64,000 nt of DNA from Flavobacterium sp. CG_23.5 (GTDB lineage: Bacteria; Bacteroidota; Bacteroidia; Flavobacteriales; Flavobacteriaceae): contig NZ_JAGGNA010000001.1 of assembly GCF_017875765.1 (NCBI RefSeq), positions 1,433,501-1,497,500 of the forward strand, given 5' to 3'. The notes under the pieces are model-generated. The model saw nothing but the letters and a program-made list of their open reading frames with translations, was not told the DNA's origin and searched no databases. Below are positions 17,870 through 26,900 of this stretch, piece by piece. The translations under genes and the position numbers were made by a program. Every line of letters begins with the position of its first letter. The stretch's first letter is position 1.

Positions 17870-18922
17870 TTACTCTCCTTCAAATGACATTCTTGCCATT
17901 ACCGGAAAATGATCCGAATTTATAAATTCAGGAAAGCTTTCAAACTTTTTAATTTTCATTTTGTCATCTGCAAAAATATAATCGATTCTTGCAGGGTAAT
18001 ATCTAAATTTATACGTGGCACCAAAACCTTTACCAGCTTCTTCAAAGCTATCCTGCAATTTTCCTTTTATACTTCGGTAAACATAAGAAAATGCACTGTT
18101 ATTCATATCTCCACAAATGATTATTGGATACTTACAATCCTTTTTATGCTCCATAAAAATCTCAGCTTGCTCTTGCTGTTGTTTAAAAGCTTTACTAATC
18201 CTTATGAACAGCTGTTGTGATTTTTTCTGATTGATAGCGTCTATGTGTTCATCAATTTCATTTACGTCTGGTGTAATTTTAATAGATTGCAAATGCATAT
18301 CATACACTCTGATAATATCCTTTCCTTTCTTAATATCAGCAAAAATAACATTGTTACCAGAGTTTGGAAAAGTAATATTTCCTTGATCTATAATGGGAAA
18401 TTTAGAAAAAATAGCTTGTCCTGTTTTAATTTGGTTTCCATCTGTAAAAATATATCGGTGTGGATATATTTTAAAATCTATATTGGCTGAAGAAGAGTAT
18501 TCTTGTATGCACAAAATATCAGGGTTTTTTTCATTTACAAATTCTAGAATTTCAGCAGGAACATTATCTCTATCTATCCATTTAAACACATTAAATAAAC
18601 GAACATTATAACTCATTACCGTAAAATCCTTGTCTAGCACAGGGAAATCAGTAGAAGAAAATTTATAAAATTTATTAATAAACGTAATTCCAATCAAAAG
18701 TACTAGTCCCGACAAAATCATTCGTTTTTTGAATTGCAGCAGCCAATAAATAAAAAACAACCCATTCGCAATAAAAAAGAACGGCATAAATAGCGTTAAA
18801 ACAGAGAGTAATGGGAACGACTTAGGTGCCAAAAACGGCAAAGAATAGGCTATAAATGTTAATAGTATTAGCACTATATTCAAAAAAAACATTAGTTTAT
18901 TGAACCACGAGAGGTTTTTCAT
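17870..18922 (-). CDS. Endonuclease/exonuclease/phosphatase (EEP) family membrane protein
   Basis: 350 residues. Three hydrophobic N-terminal helices (about 10-90) are followed by an EEP domain: VMSYNVRLFN, PDILCIQEYSS (catalytic Glu), PIIICGDMNNSAFSYVYR (Asp/Asn pair), RIDYIFADD and the terminal SDHFPVMA (catalytic Asp-His). All catalytic motifs are kept. The enzyme may hydrolyse phosphodiesters of lipids or nucleic acids on the outer face of the membrane; the substrate cannot be inferred. It leads a - strand block that continues with two rhomboid genes. Confidence 0.85.
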   Translation of the reverse strand: MKNLSWFNKLMFFLNIVLILLTFIAYSLPFLAPKSFPLLSVLTLFMPFFFIANGLFFIYWLLQFKKRMILSGLVLLIGITFINKFYKFSSTDFPVLDKDFTVMSYNVRLFNVFKWIDRDNVPAEILEFVNEKNPDILCIQEYSSSANIDFKIYPHRYIFTDGNQIKTGQAIFSKFPIIDQGNITFPNSGNNVIFADIKKGKDIIRVYDMHLQSIKITPDVNEIDEHIDAINQKKSQQLFIRISKAFKQQQEQAEIFMEHKKDCKYPIIICGDMNNSAFSYVYRSIKGKLQDSFEEAGKGFGATYKFRYYPARIDYIFADDKMKIKKFESFPEFINSDHFPVMARMSFEGE

Positions 18923-18979
18923 TTATTTTTATTTGTGTCTGAAGTTTAAAGTTACTGCAACATTAAAATTTAAACAATA

Positions 18980-19843
18980 TTACTTTCCTGCTTTGAATAA
19001 AAACTCTTTTTCTTCTTTAGTCAAACTATCATAACCCGACTGGCTTATTTTGTCCAAAATCTCATCTATTTGCTGCTGTGCCTTGTCTTTTGTTATGATT
19101 TTAGAGCCACTTCTTTCCATTGGCCTGCTATAATTTTTGTGCACCTTTTTGAATGGTGTTGACGAAGATTTGCTAAACAAATTTGCAAAAAAGTCAAAAA
19201 TACGTGTCACTATTTTACTTAAATCAATTCCATTTTCAAGCAATTTAATAAAAATAAAACCAAATAAAGCGCCAGAGAGGTGAGAAATATGTCCGCCAGT
19301 ATTTTCTAATCTAAATTGCATTAAATCCAACAAAATAATCACAAAGGTGATATGCCATAATTTCAAATTACCTATAAGCAATAATCGAACATTCATCAAA
19401 GGATGATACGTCGTGGCAGCCACTAAAATAGCCATAATTGCTGCTGAAGCACCTACAATCGAAGCACTAGTATTTAGAAAGTAATACCCTAAAACAAAAG
19501 CAATTCCAGCAAATATAGCACTCAACAGATACAATCCTAGAAATTGTTTAGGCGAAAAAAAAGTTAAAAATAAAGTGCTCGAAAAATTTAAAACCATCAT
19601 ATTAAAAAACAAATGCCAAAATCCATCATGCAAAAAAGCATAGGTTAGAAAAGTCCATGGTGCCATAATAAAATTAGATGGCTCTGACGAAAGTGCAATC
19701 CAACTAGGGAAATAGAATGCACCAACCTTAAATTGATAGAAAAAGATTAATGAAATAAGAAAACAAGACACGTTCCAATAGATTAACCGCTGGGCTATTC
19801 CACCTAATTTATACTGCAATTTCAAATCATCAATAATACTCAT
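18980..19843 (-). CDS. Rhomboid family intramembrane serine protease (1)
   Basis: 287 residues with six hydrophobic segments. The catalytic Ser is S133 in VGASAAIMA and the catalytic His is H188 in HISHLSGALFGF; the loop motif HLFFNM (77-82) is present. The C-terminal 80 residues are soluble and charged (KEEKEFLFKAGK end). The canonical GxSG is GASA here, as in many Bacteroidota members. It cuts within or near the membrane; its substrate is unknown. Adjacent to a second rhomboid gene and mutL on the same strand. Confidence 0.9.
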   Translation of the reverse strand: MSIIDDLKLQYKLGGIAQRLIYWNVSCFLISLIFFYQFKVGAFYFPSWIALSSEPSNFIMAPWTFLTYAFLHDGFWHLFFNMMVLNFSSTLFLTFFSPKQFLGLYLLSAIFAGIAFVLGYYFLNTSASIVGASAAIMAILVAATTYHPLMNVRLLLIGNLKLWHITFVIILLDLMQFRLENTGGHISHLSGALFGFIFIKLLENGIDLSKIVTRIFDFFANLFSKSSSTPFKKVHKNYSRPMERSGSKIITKDKAQQQIDEILDKISQSGYDSLTKEEKEFLFKAGK

Positions 19844-19926
19844 TACCTGTTTTTTCTATTAGGAATTATGTTTCGTAACTCTATATTTATTTTTAAGCTT
19901 AATTATGTCCTCACCTACTTTCTAAA

Positions 19927-20670
19927 TTAATTCCAACGATTTTGATTGAATTGATTTTTCTTCCAATACCACATTATGATAAATCCAAATAAAGCACCAC
20001 CAACATGGGCAAAATGAGCAATTCCACCACCGCCAAAAATTGATTTTCCAGATATTCCTAAATACAAATCTACTAAAACTATACCTGGTACAAAATACTT
20101 TGCTTTAATTGGAACAGGAATAAACATTAACGCCAATTCCGCATTTGGAAACATAAAAGCAAATGCGACAATAGTTCCATAAATAGCACCAGATGCTCCA
20201 ACCGCAGTACCAACATAAGCGCTAACAAAATTTAGCATATCAGCACTATTCAAAAGAGCGATAATTTGTTGGTTATTTTTACCGTTCAAAACGGCTAAAA
20301 TTTCAGCTTTAGAAAAACCTTGTGCCATCAAAGTATTTAAACCATCTTGAAAATAGTAATAATTCACTGCCGTATGCAGCAAAGCTGCTCCCAAACCACA
20401 AGAAACATAAAAAAACAAGAATTTTTTACTTCCCCAAACACTTTCCAATGCCGATCCAAACGAATATAAGGCAAACATATTAAAGAAAATATGCATCAAT
20501 CCTCCATGCATAAACATGTGAGTAATAGGTTGCCAATATTGAAAACTTGGGTTTTCAGGAAAATATAATGCCAAATATTTATAAGCGATATCACCTAAAG
20601 CGAGGGTTCCAACAAAGAATAAAATATTAATAATGATTAATTGCTTAACCGTTTCTGTAACGTTTCTCAT
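19927..20670 (-). CDS. Rhomboid family intramembrane serine protease (2)
   Basis: 247 residues, six or seven hydrophobic segments. Catalytic S160 is in the canonical GASGAIYG, H222 in HFAHVGGALFGF, and loop motif HIFFNM at 60-65 is kept. About 50 extra residues (about 105-155) lie between helices. The start codon overlaps the mutL stop by 4 bp (20667-20670), so it is probably translated from the mutL message. Tandem rhomboids downstream of mutL suggest duplication followed by divergence. Confidence 0.92.
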   Translation of the reverse strand: MRNVTETVKQLIIINILFFVGTLALGDIAYKYLALYFPENPSFQYWQPITHMFMHGGLMHIFFNMFALYSFGSALESVWGSKKFLFFYVSCGLGAALLHTAVNYYYFQDGLNTLMAQGFSKAEILAVLNGKNNQQIIALLNSADMLNFVSAYVGTAVGASGAIYGTIVAFAFMFPNAELALMFIPVPIKAKYFVPGIVLVDLYLGISGKSIFGGGGIAHFAHVGGALFGFIIMWYWKKNQFNQNRWN

Positions 20671-22508
20671 ATTGCAAATTTTTTATCTAAATCTTCCACA
20701 CGCATCGTGATGAAAGTGGGTTTATGAAATGGGGAAACATTGGGTTCTTTACAGGCAAAAAGCCCATTTACCAAGTTTTCTTGTTCTTTTTCTGTAAGAT
20801 GGGTTCCTGTTTTAACCGCTAAACTTTTAGCCATTGATTTAGCAATCGTATCGTTCTGACTAAAACTGCTTTCTGGAATTCCATCCTGTAAATCACTTAA
20901 TAATTGTTCCAAAACAATGGATACTTCGCTCTCCGTAACATTAACGGGAATTCCTGAAATGACAACATGATCTGTATTATTTTCTTCGAAAACAAAGCCT
21001 GTATTCATTAATGAAAATTGTAATTCTGCAATAAGTTCCATTTCGCTTGACGAGAAAAACAAGTTCAAAGGAAATAATAACTGCTGACTTGATGCTTGAA
21101 GAACGGTCATGTTTACTAAAAACTGTTCATATAAAACACGTTGATGTGCCCGCTGTTGATCCACAATTACCATCCCGGATTTAATAGAAGTAACAATATA
21201 TTTTTTATGAATTTGATAGGTTTTGTGAACAGCATGTTCTACCTCTTCATCATTAAATAAAGAAGAAGTTACTTCTTCATTTTCAAAAGTAATATGTCCT
21301 ATTTCATCACTTTCTTGCTTTAAACCTACATACAAACTTTCCCAATTTGCTGTCGATTCCGGCTTTTTATAATTAGAAAAATGTTTGTTAGGCTTATCAT
21401 CAGAAAACGGATTAAAATTACCATCGACTTGAATAGTTGGCGTTGCGCCCTCTAAATCTTTGTAATGGTAAGGCGTATCCAAGTTAGAATCCCGATCAAA
21501 ATCCAAAACAGGCGCTACATTAAATTGCCCTAAACTATGTTTAATAGACGCTCTTAATATCGCATATAAAGCATGTTCATCGTCAAACTTAATTTCGGTT
21601 TTTGTCGGATGAATATTAATATCTATCGTATTAGGCGGAACTGTTAAATATAAAAAATAACTGGGTTGCGCACCATCTTTCAAAATCCCATCATAAGCAG
21701 CCATGACCGCATGATGTAAATAACCACTTTTAATAAACCGATCGTTGACAAAGAAAAACTGTTCTCCACGATTCTTTTTCGCAAATTCAGGTTTACTCAC
21801 AAAACCTTGAATACTCACAATTTCTGTTTCTTCTTGAACTGGCACTAATTTCTCATTGGTTTTACCAGAAAAAACATTGACAATTCTTTGTCTTAATGTC
21901 GAAGGAGGTAAATTGAACATTTCGCTGCCGTTGTGATAAAACGTAAAATGTATTTTTGGGTGCGCCAAAGCCACTCGTTGAAACTCGTCAATAACATGAC
22001 GGTATTCCACCGTATCTGATTTTAAAAAATTTCGACGCGCAGGAATATTAAAAAATAAATTTTTGACTGCAAATGAAGTTCCTTTTGGCAGAACCGCTAC
22101 ATCTTGTGAAACAAACTTACTGCCTTCAATAACTATATGTGTCCCTAACTCCTCTTGGTCCTGCTTGGTTTTCATTTCCATATGCGCAATTGCTGCAATG
22201 GATGCTAGTGCTTCTCCACGAAAACCTTTGGTATGTAATGAAAATAAATCTTCTGCCTGACGGATTTTGGAAGTGGCATGACGTTCAAAACACAAACGCG
22301 CATCCGTGACTGACATCCCAAGACCGTTGTCAATAACCTGTACCAATGCCTTCCCTGCATCTTTAAGAATCAATTTTATATCTGTTGCTCTTGCATCTAC
22401 GGCATTTTCAAGTAATTCTTTCACCACCGAAGCGGGCCTTTGAACAACTTCTCCAGCAGCAATTTGGTTGGCAACATGATCAGGAAGTAATTGAATGATA
22501 CTCGACAT
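20667..22508 (-). CDS. mutL: DNA mismatch repair protein MutL
   Basis: 613 residues. The GHKL ATPase domain is intact: HVANQIAAGEVVQRP (start), ELLENAVDA, VIDNGLGM, RHATSKI and TKGFRGEAL. A linker of about 100 residues (335-430) precedes the C-terminal dimerisation domain. The endonuclease motif DQHA(x)2E(x)4E is altered to DQQRAHQR (450-457), and the expected C-terminal CPHGRP-like zinc motif reads SPFHKPTF (592-599). The protein therefore may lack the nicking activity typical of MutL in MutH-less bacteria. It couples MutS mismatch recognition to downstream repair steps. Confidence 0.95.
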   Translation of the reverse strand: MSSIIQLLPDHVANQIAAGEVVQRPASVVKELLENAVDARATDIKLILKDAGKALVQVIDNGLGMSVTDARLCFERHATSKIRQAEDLFSLHTKGFRGEALASIAAIAHMEMKTKQDQEELGTHIVIEGSKFVSQDVAVLPKGTSFAVKNLFFNIPARRNFLKSDTVEYRHVIDEFQRVALAHPKIHFTFYHNGSEMFNLPPSTLRQRIVNVFSGKTNEKLVPVQEETEIVSIQGFVSKPEFAKKNRGEQFFFVNDRFIKSGYLHHAVMAAYDGILKDGAQPSYFLYLTVPPNTIDINIHPTKTEIKFDDEHALYAILRASIKHSLGQFNVAPVLDFDRDSNLDTPYHYKDLEGATPTIQVDGNFNPFSDDKPNKHFSNYKKPESTANWESLYVGLKQESDEIGHITFENEEVTSSLFNDEEVEHAVHKTYQIHKKYIVTSIKSGMVIVDQQRAHQRVLYEQFLVNMTVLQASSQQLLFPLNLFFSSSEMELIAELQFSLMNTGFVFEENNTDHVVISGIPVNVTESEVSIVLEQLLSDLQDGIPESSFSQNDTIAKSMAKSLAVKTGTHLTEKEQENLVNGLFACKEPNVSPFHKPTFITMRVEDLDKKFAI

Positions 22509-22534
22509 TAAAAAATATTGTTTGAAGTTTAAAT

Positions 22535-22550
22535 TCCCGAAACTTCGGGA
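22535..22550. repeat. Short palindrome TCCCGAA-AC-TTCGGGA
   Basis: This 16-bp near-perfect palindrome recurs as TCCCGAAGCTTCGGGA at 34686-34701. It lies just upstream of the mutL start, in the gap that also contains the ribH terminator. Confidence 0.6.
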
Positions 22551-22621
22551 TAAAGTTTATGTACAACCAAAGTGTACAAATTTAATGAATTTCTATTGGG
22601 TTTTGTAGCGTACTTAATCAT

Positions 22622-22667
22622 AAAAAAAACAAAAAACCTATACTATTTTAAAGGATAGTATAGGTTT
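22622..22667 (-). terminator. Terminator of ribH
   Basis: A perfect 12-bp stem (22634-22645 with 22656-22667, AAACCTATACTA arms) and 10-nt loop. Read on the - strand it is followed by a long T-rich tract. Located directly after the ribH stop codon. Confidence 0.85.
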
Positions 22668-22687
22668 ATAATTATTGATTTTATCGT

Positions 22688-23263
22688 TTATTCCTTTAGC
22701 TCTAAAGGCGATCCTTCTTCTATTCGAATCGCTCCCGAAGACAATAAATGTTGATTATCTATTTGATGTGACAATGAAGATTGTTGACGAATATAAGCCA
22801 TTTTTATGGCCGCAATAGCAGCTTCGGTACCTTTATTCCCATGAATCCCACCACTTCTATCAATGGATTGTTGCATTGTGTTATCGGTCAAGACACAAAA
22901 AATAACAGGAATATCTGTTTGAACATTCAAGTCTTTAATCCCTTGTGTTACTCCTTCACAAACAAAATCAAAATGCTTTGTTTGCCCTTGAATCACACAC
23001 CCAATAGCAATTACTGCATCAACATTCTGTGTTTGCAACATTTTCTTCGAACCATATATAAGTTCAAAGCTCCCAGGAACATTCCAGCGAATGATATGCT
23101 GGGATGGAACTTGGTTTTCCAAAAGCGCTTCGATTGCTCCTTTATAAAGACCTTCAGTTATAGAATCATTCCATTCTGAAACAACAATCCCAAAGCGAAA
23201 ATCTTTCGCATTTGGGATTGAATTTTTATCGTAGTCGGATAAATTTTTATTTACGGTAGCCAT
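22688..23263 (-). CDS. ribH: 6,7-dimethyl-8-ribityllumazine synthase
   Basis: 191 residues. Lumazine synthase motifs: FGIVVSEWNDSITEGL at the N-terminus, VPGSFELIYGSKKM, the AVIAIGCVIQGQTKHFDFV block with the catalytic His, and FCVLTDNTMQQSIDRSGG. It condenses the ribityl pyrimidine intermediate with 3,4-dihydroxy-2-butanone 4-phosphate, the penultimate step of riboflavin synthesis. The C-terminal 30 residues (SSLSHQID... onward) extend past the usual end. No FMN riboswitch was seen upstream. Confidence 0.95.
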   Translation of the reverse strand: MATVNKNLSDYDKNSIPNAKDFRFGIVVSEWNDSITEGLYKGAIEALLENQVPSQHIIRWNVPGSFELIYGSKKMLQTQNVDAVIAIGCVIQGQTKHFDFVCEGVTQGIKDLNVQTDIPVIFCVLTDNTMQQSIDRSGGIHGNKGTEAAIAAIKMAYIRQQSSLSHQIDNQHLLSSGAIRIEEGSPLELKE

Positions 23264-23270
23264 ATTTTTT

Positions 23271-23345
23271 TAGTTTTCAGTATTCAGTGTTCAGTATTCA
23301 GGCAGCATAATAAACTGCCTATTGTTACTGATTACTGAATACTCT
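23271..23345. repeat. TTCAGTATTCAG-type intergenic repeat
   Basis: Two copies of the word TTCAGTATTCAG (roughly 23276-23302) lie next to a nested inverted repeat: AGTATTCAG pairs with CTGAATACT, and GGCAG with CTGCC. It occupies the whole gap between ribH and the TPR gene. A similar word occurs after murB at about 30876-30890. Confidence 0.6.
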
Positions 23346-24119
23346 TTATTGTGCTAATCCTATTAAAACGTCAATTGAAGCAGCTTCTGGAGTTGCTTCA
23401 TAATTATCTTTAATATCTGTAAAATATTTCAAAGCGTCTTCTTTATTTCCTAAGGCTAAAGCAGTTTTACCTGCTTTTAATAAGAAACGTGGAGTTGTAA
23501 AATCATTTTTGTTTGATTCAGCTGCTTTCACATAATTCTCTAAAGCTTCTTTTGATTTATTTTGTTGTGCATAAGCATCTCCGATTGCTCCTTTTGCCAT
23601 AGCATTTAAAACAATATCTTCTGAGTTAAATTTACTCAAAAAATCAATAGCTTCAGCATATTTACCTGTATTTAAATAAGCCATACCTGCATAATAATTA
23701 GCTAAGTTTCCTGCATCAGTTCCAGAATATTCGTCTGCTATTTTTATAAAACCAAACTTACCTTCAGAACCATTTAAAGACAATTTATATAATGAATCAC
23801 TTGCCACACCGTCTGTAGCTTTTTGAAAGTTTTGTTGTGCAACAAACATTTCGTTAGCAGCTTCATCTTGTTTTGGCGAAGCAATAAATTTTTGATACGC
23901 TAAATACCCTACTGTAAACAAAGCAACACCGGCAACTAATCCAATAATTACTTTTTGATTTCTAGCAACCCAATCCTCTGTTTTTGAAGCCGTTTCATCT
24001 AATTTAGAAAAAACACCCGCCGTTGCGCTGTCTTTGTCGTCCACCTGTACTTCTTCAACTGTATCTTTAACTTCTTTTTCTTTTGGTGCTTTATATCCTC
24101 TTTTACTGTAAGTAGCCAT
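23346..24119 (-). CDS. Tetratricopeptide repeat membrane protein (YfgM-like)
   Basis: 257 residues. A charged cytoplasmic N-terminus (about 55 residues, ending DWVARNQK) precedes one transmembrane helix (about 57-74, VIIGLVAGVALFTVGYLAY). At least three TPR-like units follow (YYAGMAYLNTGKYAEAIDFL, KGAIGDAYAQQNKSKEALENY, LLKAGKTALALGNKEDALKYF). In proteobacteria the similar YfgM associates with the Sec translocon and periplasmic chaperones; that role here is inference. Divergent from recF. Confidence 0.85.
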   Translation of the reverse strand: MATYSKRGYKAPKEKEVKDTVEEVQVDDKDSATAGVFSKLDETASKTEDWVARNQKVIIGLVAGVALFTVGYLAYQKFIASPKQDEAANEMFVAQQNFQKATDGVASDSLYKLSLNGSEGKFGFIKIADEYSGTDAGNLANYYAGMAYLNTGKYAEAIDFLSKFNSEDIVLNAMAKGAIGDAYAQQNKSKEALENYVKAAESNKNDFTTPRFLLKAGKTALALGNKEDALKYFTDIKDNYEATPEAASIDVLIGLAQ

Positions 24120-24351
24120 TTATTTTTAATTTAGTGAATCGCAAAAATAAAATTTTTATTCAAACCCACACAAAAAATATGCTTTTATATTTAAAAAAAA
24201 TGTAATAGGCGATTCTTTCTTTCCAAAGCCAAAATAATTTCCATAGAAAAAATGGAAAAGCCATTTTTATCGATATTTTTCAATAATTTGCACCAACTTT
24301 AAAAAACAAGTTGAAAAACATCAACGTTCTCAATATCAGCAAGCCTTAGAG

Positions 24352-25431
24352 ATGCATTTAAAAAAGATTTCACTATTCAATTATAAGAATTTTTCAGAGG
24401 CAAATTTCGAATTTGATGCCAAAATAAATTGTTTTGTAGGTAAAAACGGCATCGGAAAGACTAATGTGCTCGATGCAATCTACCATTTAGCTTATGGAAA
24501 AAGCTATTTCAATCCATTAGCGATACAAAATATCAAGCACGGTGAAGAGTTCTTTGTAATTGATGCTGAATTTGAAAAAAACGAAAGAAACGAACAAATC
24601 GTTTGCAGTATAAAAAAAGGACAAAAAAAGATATTAAAACGCAATGGTAAAGCCTATGACAAATTTTCAGATCATATAGGTTTCATCCCTTTAGTGATTA
24701 TTTCACCTGCTGATAGGGATTTGATCGTGGAAGGCAGCGAAACGAGACGAAAGTTTATGGACAGCGTTATTTCGCAATTGGATTCCCATTATTTGCAACA
24801 ACTCATTCAATACCAAAAAGTGATGAGTCAACGCAATGCACTACTGAAATATTTTGCCCTAAATCATGTTTTTGAAAACGATACGCTTTCCATATATAAT
24901 GAGCAGCTTACTAGTTTTGGAAAATATATTTTCGAAAAAAGAAAAGAATTTATAGACGAGTTCATCCCAATTTTCAATGTGCATCATCAGGCGATAACTG
25001 GTTCACAAGAAACGGTGCAATTAGTATATGAAAGTCATTTATTCGATAATGATTTATTGACACTTTTACAGGAAAACATCAATAAAGACCGGGCTTTACA
25101 TTACACAAGCGTAGGAACTCATAAAGACGATTTATCATTTGAAATAGACAATCATCCTATCAAAAAATTTGGTTCACAAGGCCAACAAAAATCGTTTTTG
25201 ATTGCTTTAAAACTAGCACAATTTGAATTTTTAAAAAAACAAAGTGGGGTAAAACCTATTTTGCTTTTCGATGACATATTCGACAAATTAGACGAAAGCA
25301 GAGTGGCTAAAATCATTGAAATGGTCAATAGCGATACCTTTGGACAGCTATTTATTTCAGATACACACCCAGAACGAACTGAAACTATTGTAAAATCAAC
25401 ACATCAGAGCTATAAAATCTTCAACTTATAA
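24352..25431 (+). CDS. recF: DNA replication and repair protein RecF
   Basis: 359 residues. The N-terminal [19 protein letters not shown] is typical of RecF, Walker A GKNGIGKT is at 30-37, the signature region [16 protein letters not shown] is present, and the ABC-type [17 protein letters not shown] with Walker [14 protein letters not shown] lies near the C-terminus. It loads RecA onto gapped DNA with RecO and RecR. The gene starts a + strand run reaching asnB. The 232-bp gap to the divergent TPR gene holds no clear promoter match. Confidence 0.95.
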   Translation: MHLKKISLFNYKNFSEANFEFDAKINCFVGKNGIGKTNVLDAIYHLAYGKSYFNPLAIQNIKHGEEFFVIDAEFEKNERNEQIVCSIKKGQKKILKRNGKAYDKFSDHIGFIPLVIISPADRDLIVEGSETRRKFMDSVISQLDSHYLQQLIQYQKVMSQRNALLKYFALNHVFENDTLSIYNEQLTSFGKYIFEKRKEFIDEFIPIFNVHHQAITGSQETVQLVYESHLFDNDLLTLLQENINKDRALHYTSVGTHKDDLSFEIDNHPIKKFGSQGQQKSFLIALKLAQFEFLKKQSGVKPILLFDDIFDKLDESRVAKIIEMVNSDTFGQLFISDTHPERTETIVKSTHQSYKIFNL

Positions 25432-25510
25432 CTTTAATTTAAGAGTTTATACGATTCGAAAATTGAAAAATTACCTACTTTAGCCTACACAAATTTAAAC
25501 CGTACTGCCA

Positions 25511-26209
25511 ATGAAATTTCGTCCAATATTACTGCTGATTATATCATTTTTTGTTCTATCGTGTAACGGACAAACTTCCAAAAATGTAAAAACTATTGAA
25601 CCTGCAGCATTTGCTGAAAAAATTGCAACAACTAACAATGCACAAATCCTTGATGTTCGAACTCCAGAAGAATATTCCTCCGGACATATTAATAATGCCG
25701 CTAACGTAAATTGGAATGGGAATGATTTCGATGTCAAAGCGACTACTTTTGATAAAACAAAACCAGTTTTTGTCTATTGTAAGAGTGGAGGAAGAAGCAA
25801 ACCAGCAGTTGCAAAACTAGATGAATTGGGCTTTACTTCTATTTATGAATTACAAGGTGGAATGCTAAAATGGGATGCGGCAGGATTGTCTAAACCTAAT
25901 GATAAAATTATCGGGATGAGTCCTCAGCAATATGGCGACTTAATAAACACCGATAAGAAAGTGTTGATTGATTTTTATGCAGAGTGGTGCGCTCCATGTA
26001 AAAAAATGGCTCCCTATCTTTTACAAATGCAAAAAGATTTAGCAGATAAAGTTACTATAGTCAGACTGAATGCAGACGAGAATAAAACCATGATGACCAA
26101 ATTGAAAATCAGTGAACTTCCTGCTTTATTATTATATGAAAATAAGGAAGTGAAATGGAAACATTCCGGTTTTATTAGTGAAGAAGAGTTAAAAAAACAA
26201 CTACAATAA
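25511..26209 (+). CDS. Rhodanese-thioredoxin fusion lipoprotein
   Basis: 232 residues with two domains. A lipobox (FVLSC, Cys18) directs it to the envelope. Residues about 28-125 are a rhodanese domain (ILDVRTPEEYSSGHI, active Cys90 in VYCKSGGRS). Residues about 133-232 are a thioredoxin domain with WCAPC (Cys160/Cys163). The rhodanese Cys loop CKSGGRS suits sulfurtransfer; the thioredoxin half suits thiol-disulfide exchange. The fusion suggests processing of sulfane sulfur or disulfides on periplasmic proteins (inference). It lies between recF and DUF2461, 7 bp from the latter. Confidence 0.88.
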   Translation: MKFRPILLLIISFFVLSCNGQTSKNVKTIEPAAFAEKIATTNNAQILDVRTPEEYSSGHINNAANVNWNGNDFDVKATTFDKTKPVFVYCKSGGRSKPAVAKLDELGFTSIYELQGGMLKWDAAGLSKPNDKIIGMSPQQYGDLINTDKKVLIDFYAEWCAPCKKMAPYLLQMQKDLADKVTIVRLNADENKTMMTKLKISELPALLLYENKEVKWKHSGFISEEELKKQLQ

Positions 26210-26216
26210 TTTTTAG

Positions 26217-26891
26217 ATGCTTTCAAAAGACACGTTACAATTTCTGGATGATTTAAAAGCCAACAACAATAGAGATTGGTTTTTGGACAATAAAAAAAGA
26301 TACGAAGCTTTCAAAAAAGATTATCAACAATTAGTTGGCGATTTACTTGATGCTATGAAGCCATTGGATCCCTCGCTAGAAATGCTTGAAGTCAAAAATT
26401 GTACTTTCAGAATCAATCGCGACATTCGGTTTTCAAAGGACAAAACTCCTTATAAATCGCATCTGGGCGTTTGGCTTTCTTCGGGAGCAAAAGGCGTCAA
26501 TCGCTCAGGTTATTATCTTCATTTAGAAAAAGGAGCCAGTTTTATTGCTGGTGGATTATATTGTCCCGAAGCAGAAGATTTGAAAAAAATGCGCAAAGAA
26601 ATTGCCTATTTCCACGATGATTTAGAAGCAATTCTCGACGAGAAAAATTTCAAAAAAGAGTTTAAAGATTTTGATCGAAATGAAAAAAATACATTAAAAA
26701 ACCCACCGCGAGGATACGAAAAAGAACATCCAGCTATTGAATTTCTCAAACTGAAAAGTTTTGAATCCTCTCAAAGAATTGATATTTCGGAAATAACAAA
26801 AAAAGATTTTGTCGCAGTAATGAGTAAAAAACTCATTGCGTTAAAACCGCTAAATGATTTTATCAATAGGGCGCTAACTTCTGATGAATAA
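26217..26891 (+). CDS. DUF2461 family protein
   Basis: 224 residues. The pattern LQFLDDLKANNNRDWFLDNKKRYE, then FRINRDIRFSKDKTPYKSHLGVWL, GYYLHLEKGASFIAGGLY and NPPRGYEKEHPAIEFLKLKSF, is characteristic of DUF2461 (TIGR02453). Cytoplasmic, no membrane segment; activity unknown. It is 7 bp after the rhodanese-thioredoxin gene and 9 bp before the glycosyltransferase, so cotranscribed. Confidence 0.88.
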   Translation: MLSKDTLQFLDDLKANNNRDWFLDNKKRYEAFKKDYQQLVGDLLDAMKPLDPSLEMLEVKNCTFRINRDIRFSKDKTPYKSHLGVWLSSGAKGVNRSGYYLHLEKGASFIAGGLYCPEAEDLKKMRKEIAYFHDDLEAILDEKNFKKEFKDFDRNEKNTLKNPPRGYEKEHPAIEFLKLKSFESSQRIDISEITKKDFVAVMSKKLIALKPLNDFINRALTSDE

Positions 26892-26900
26892 TTTATACCG

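Noticed and set aside
22509..23345. FMN riboswitch upstream of ribH
   Set aside because: The upstream gap is only about 80 bp and made of TTCAGTATTCAG repeats, with no RFN-element pattern.
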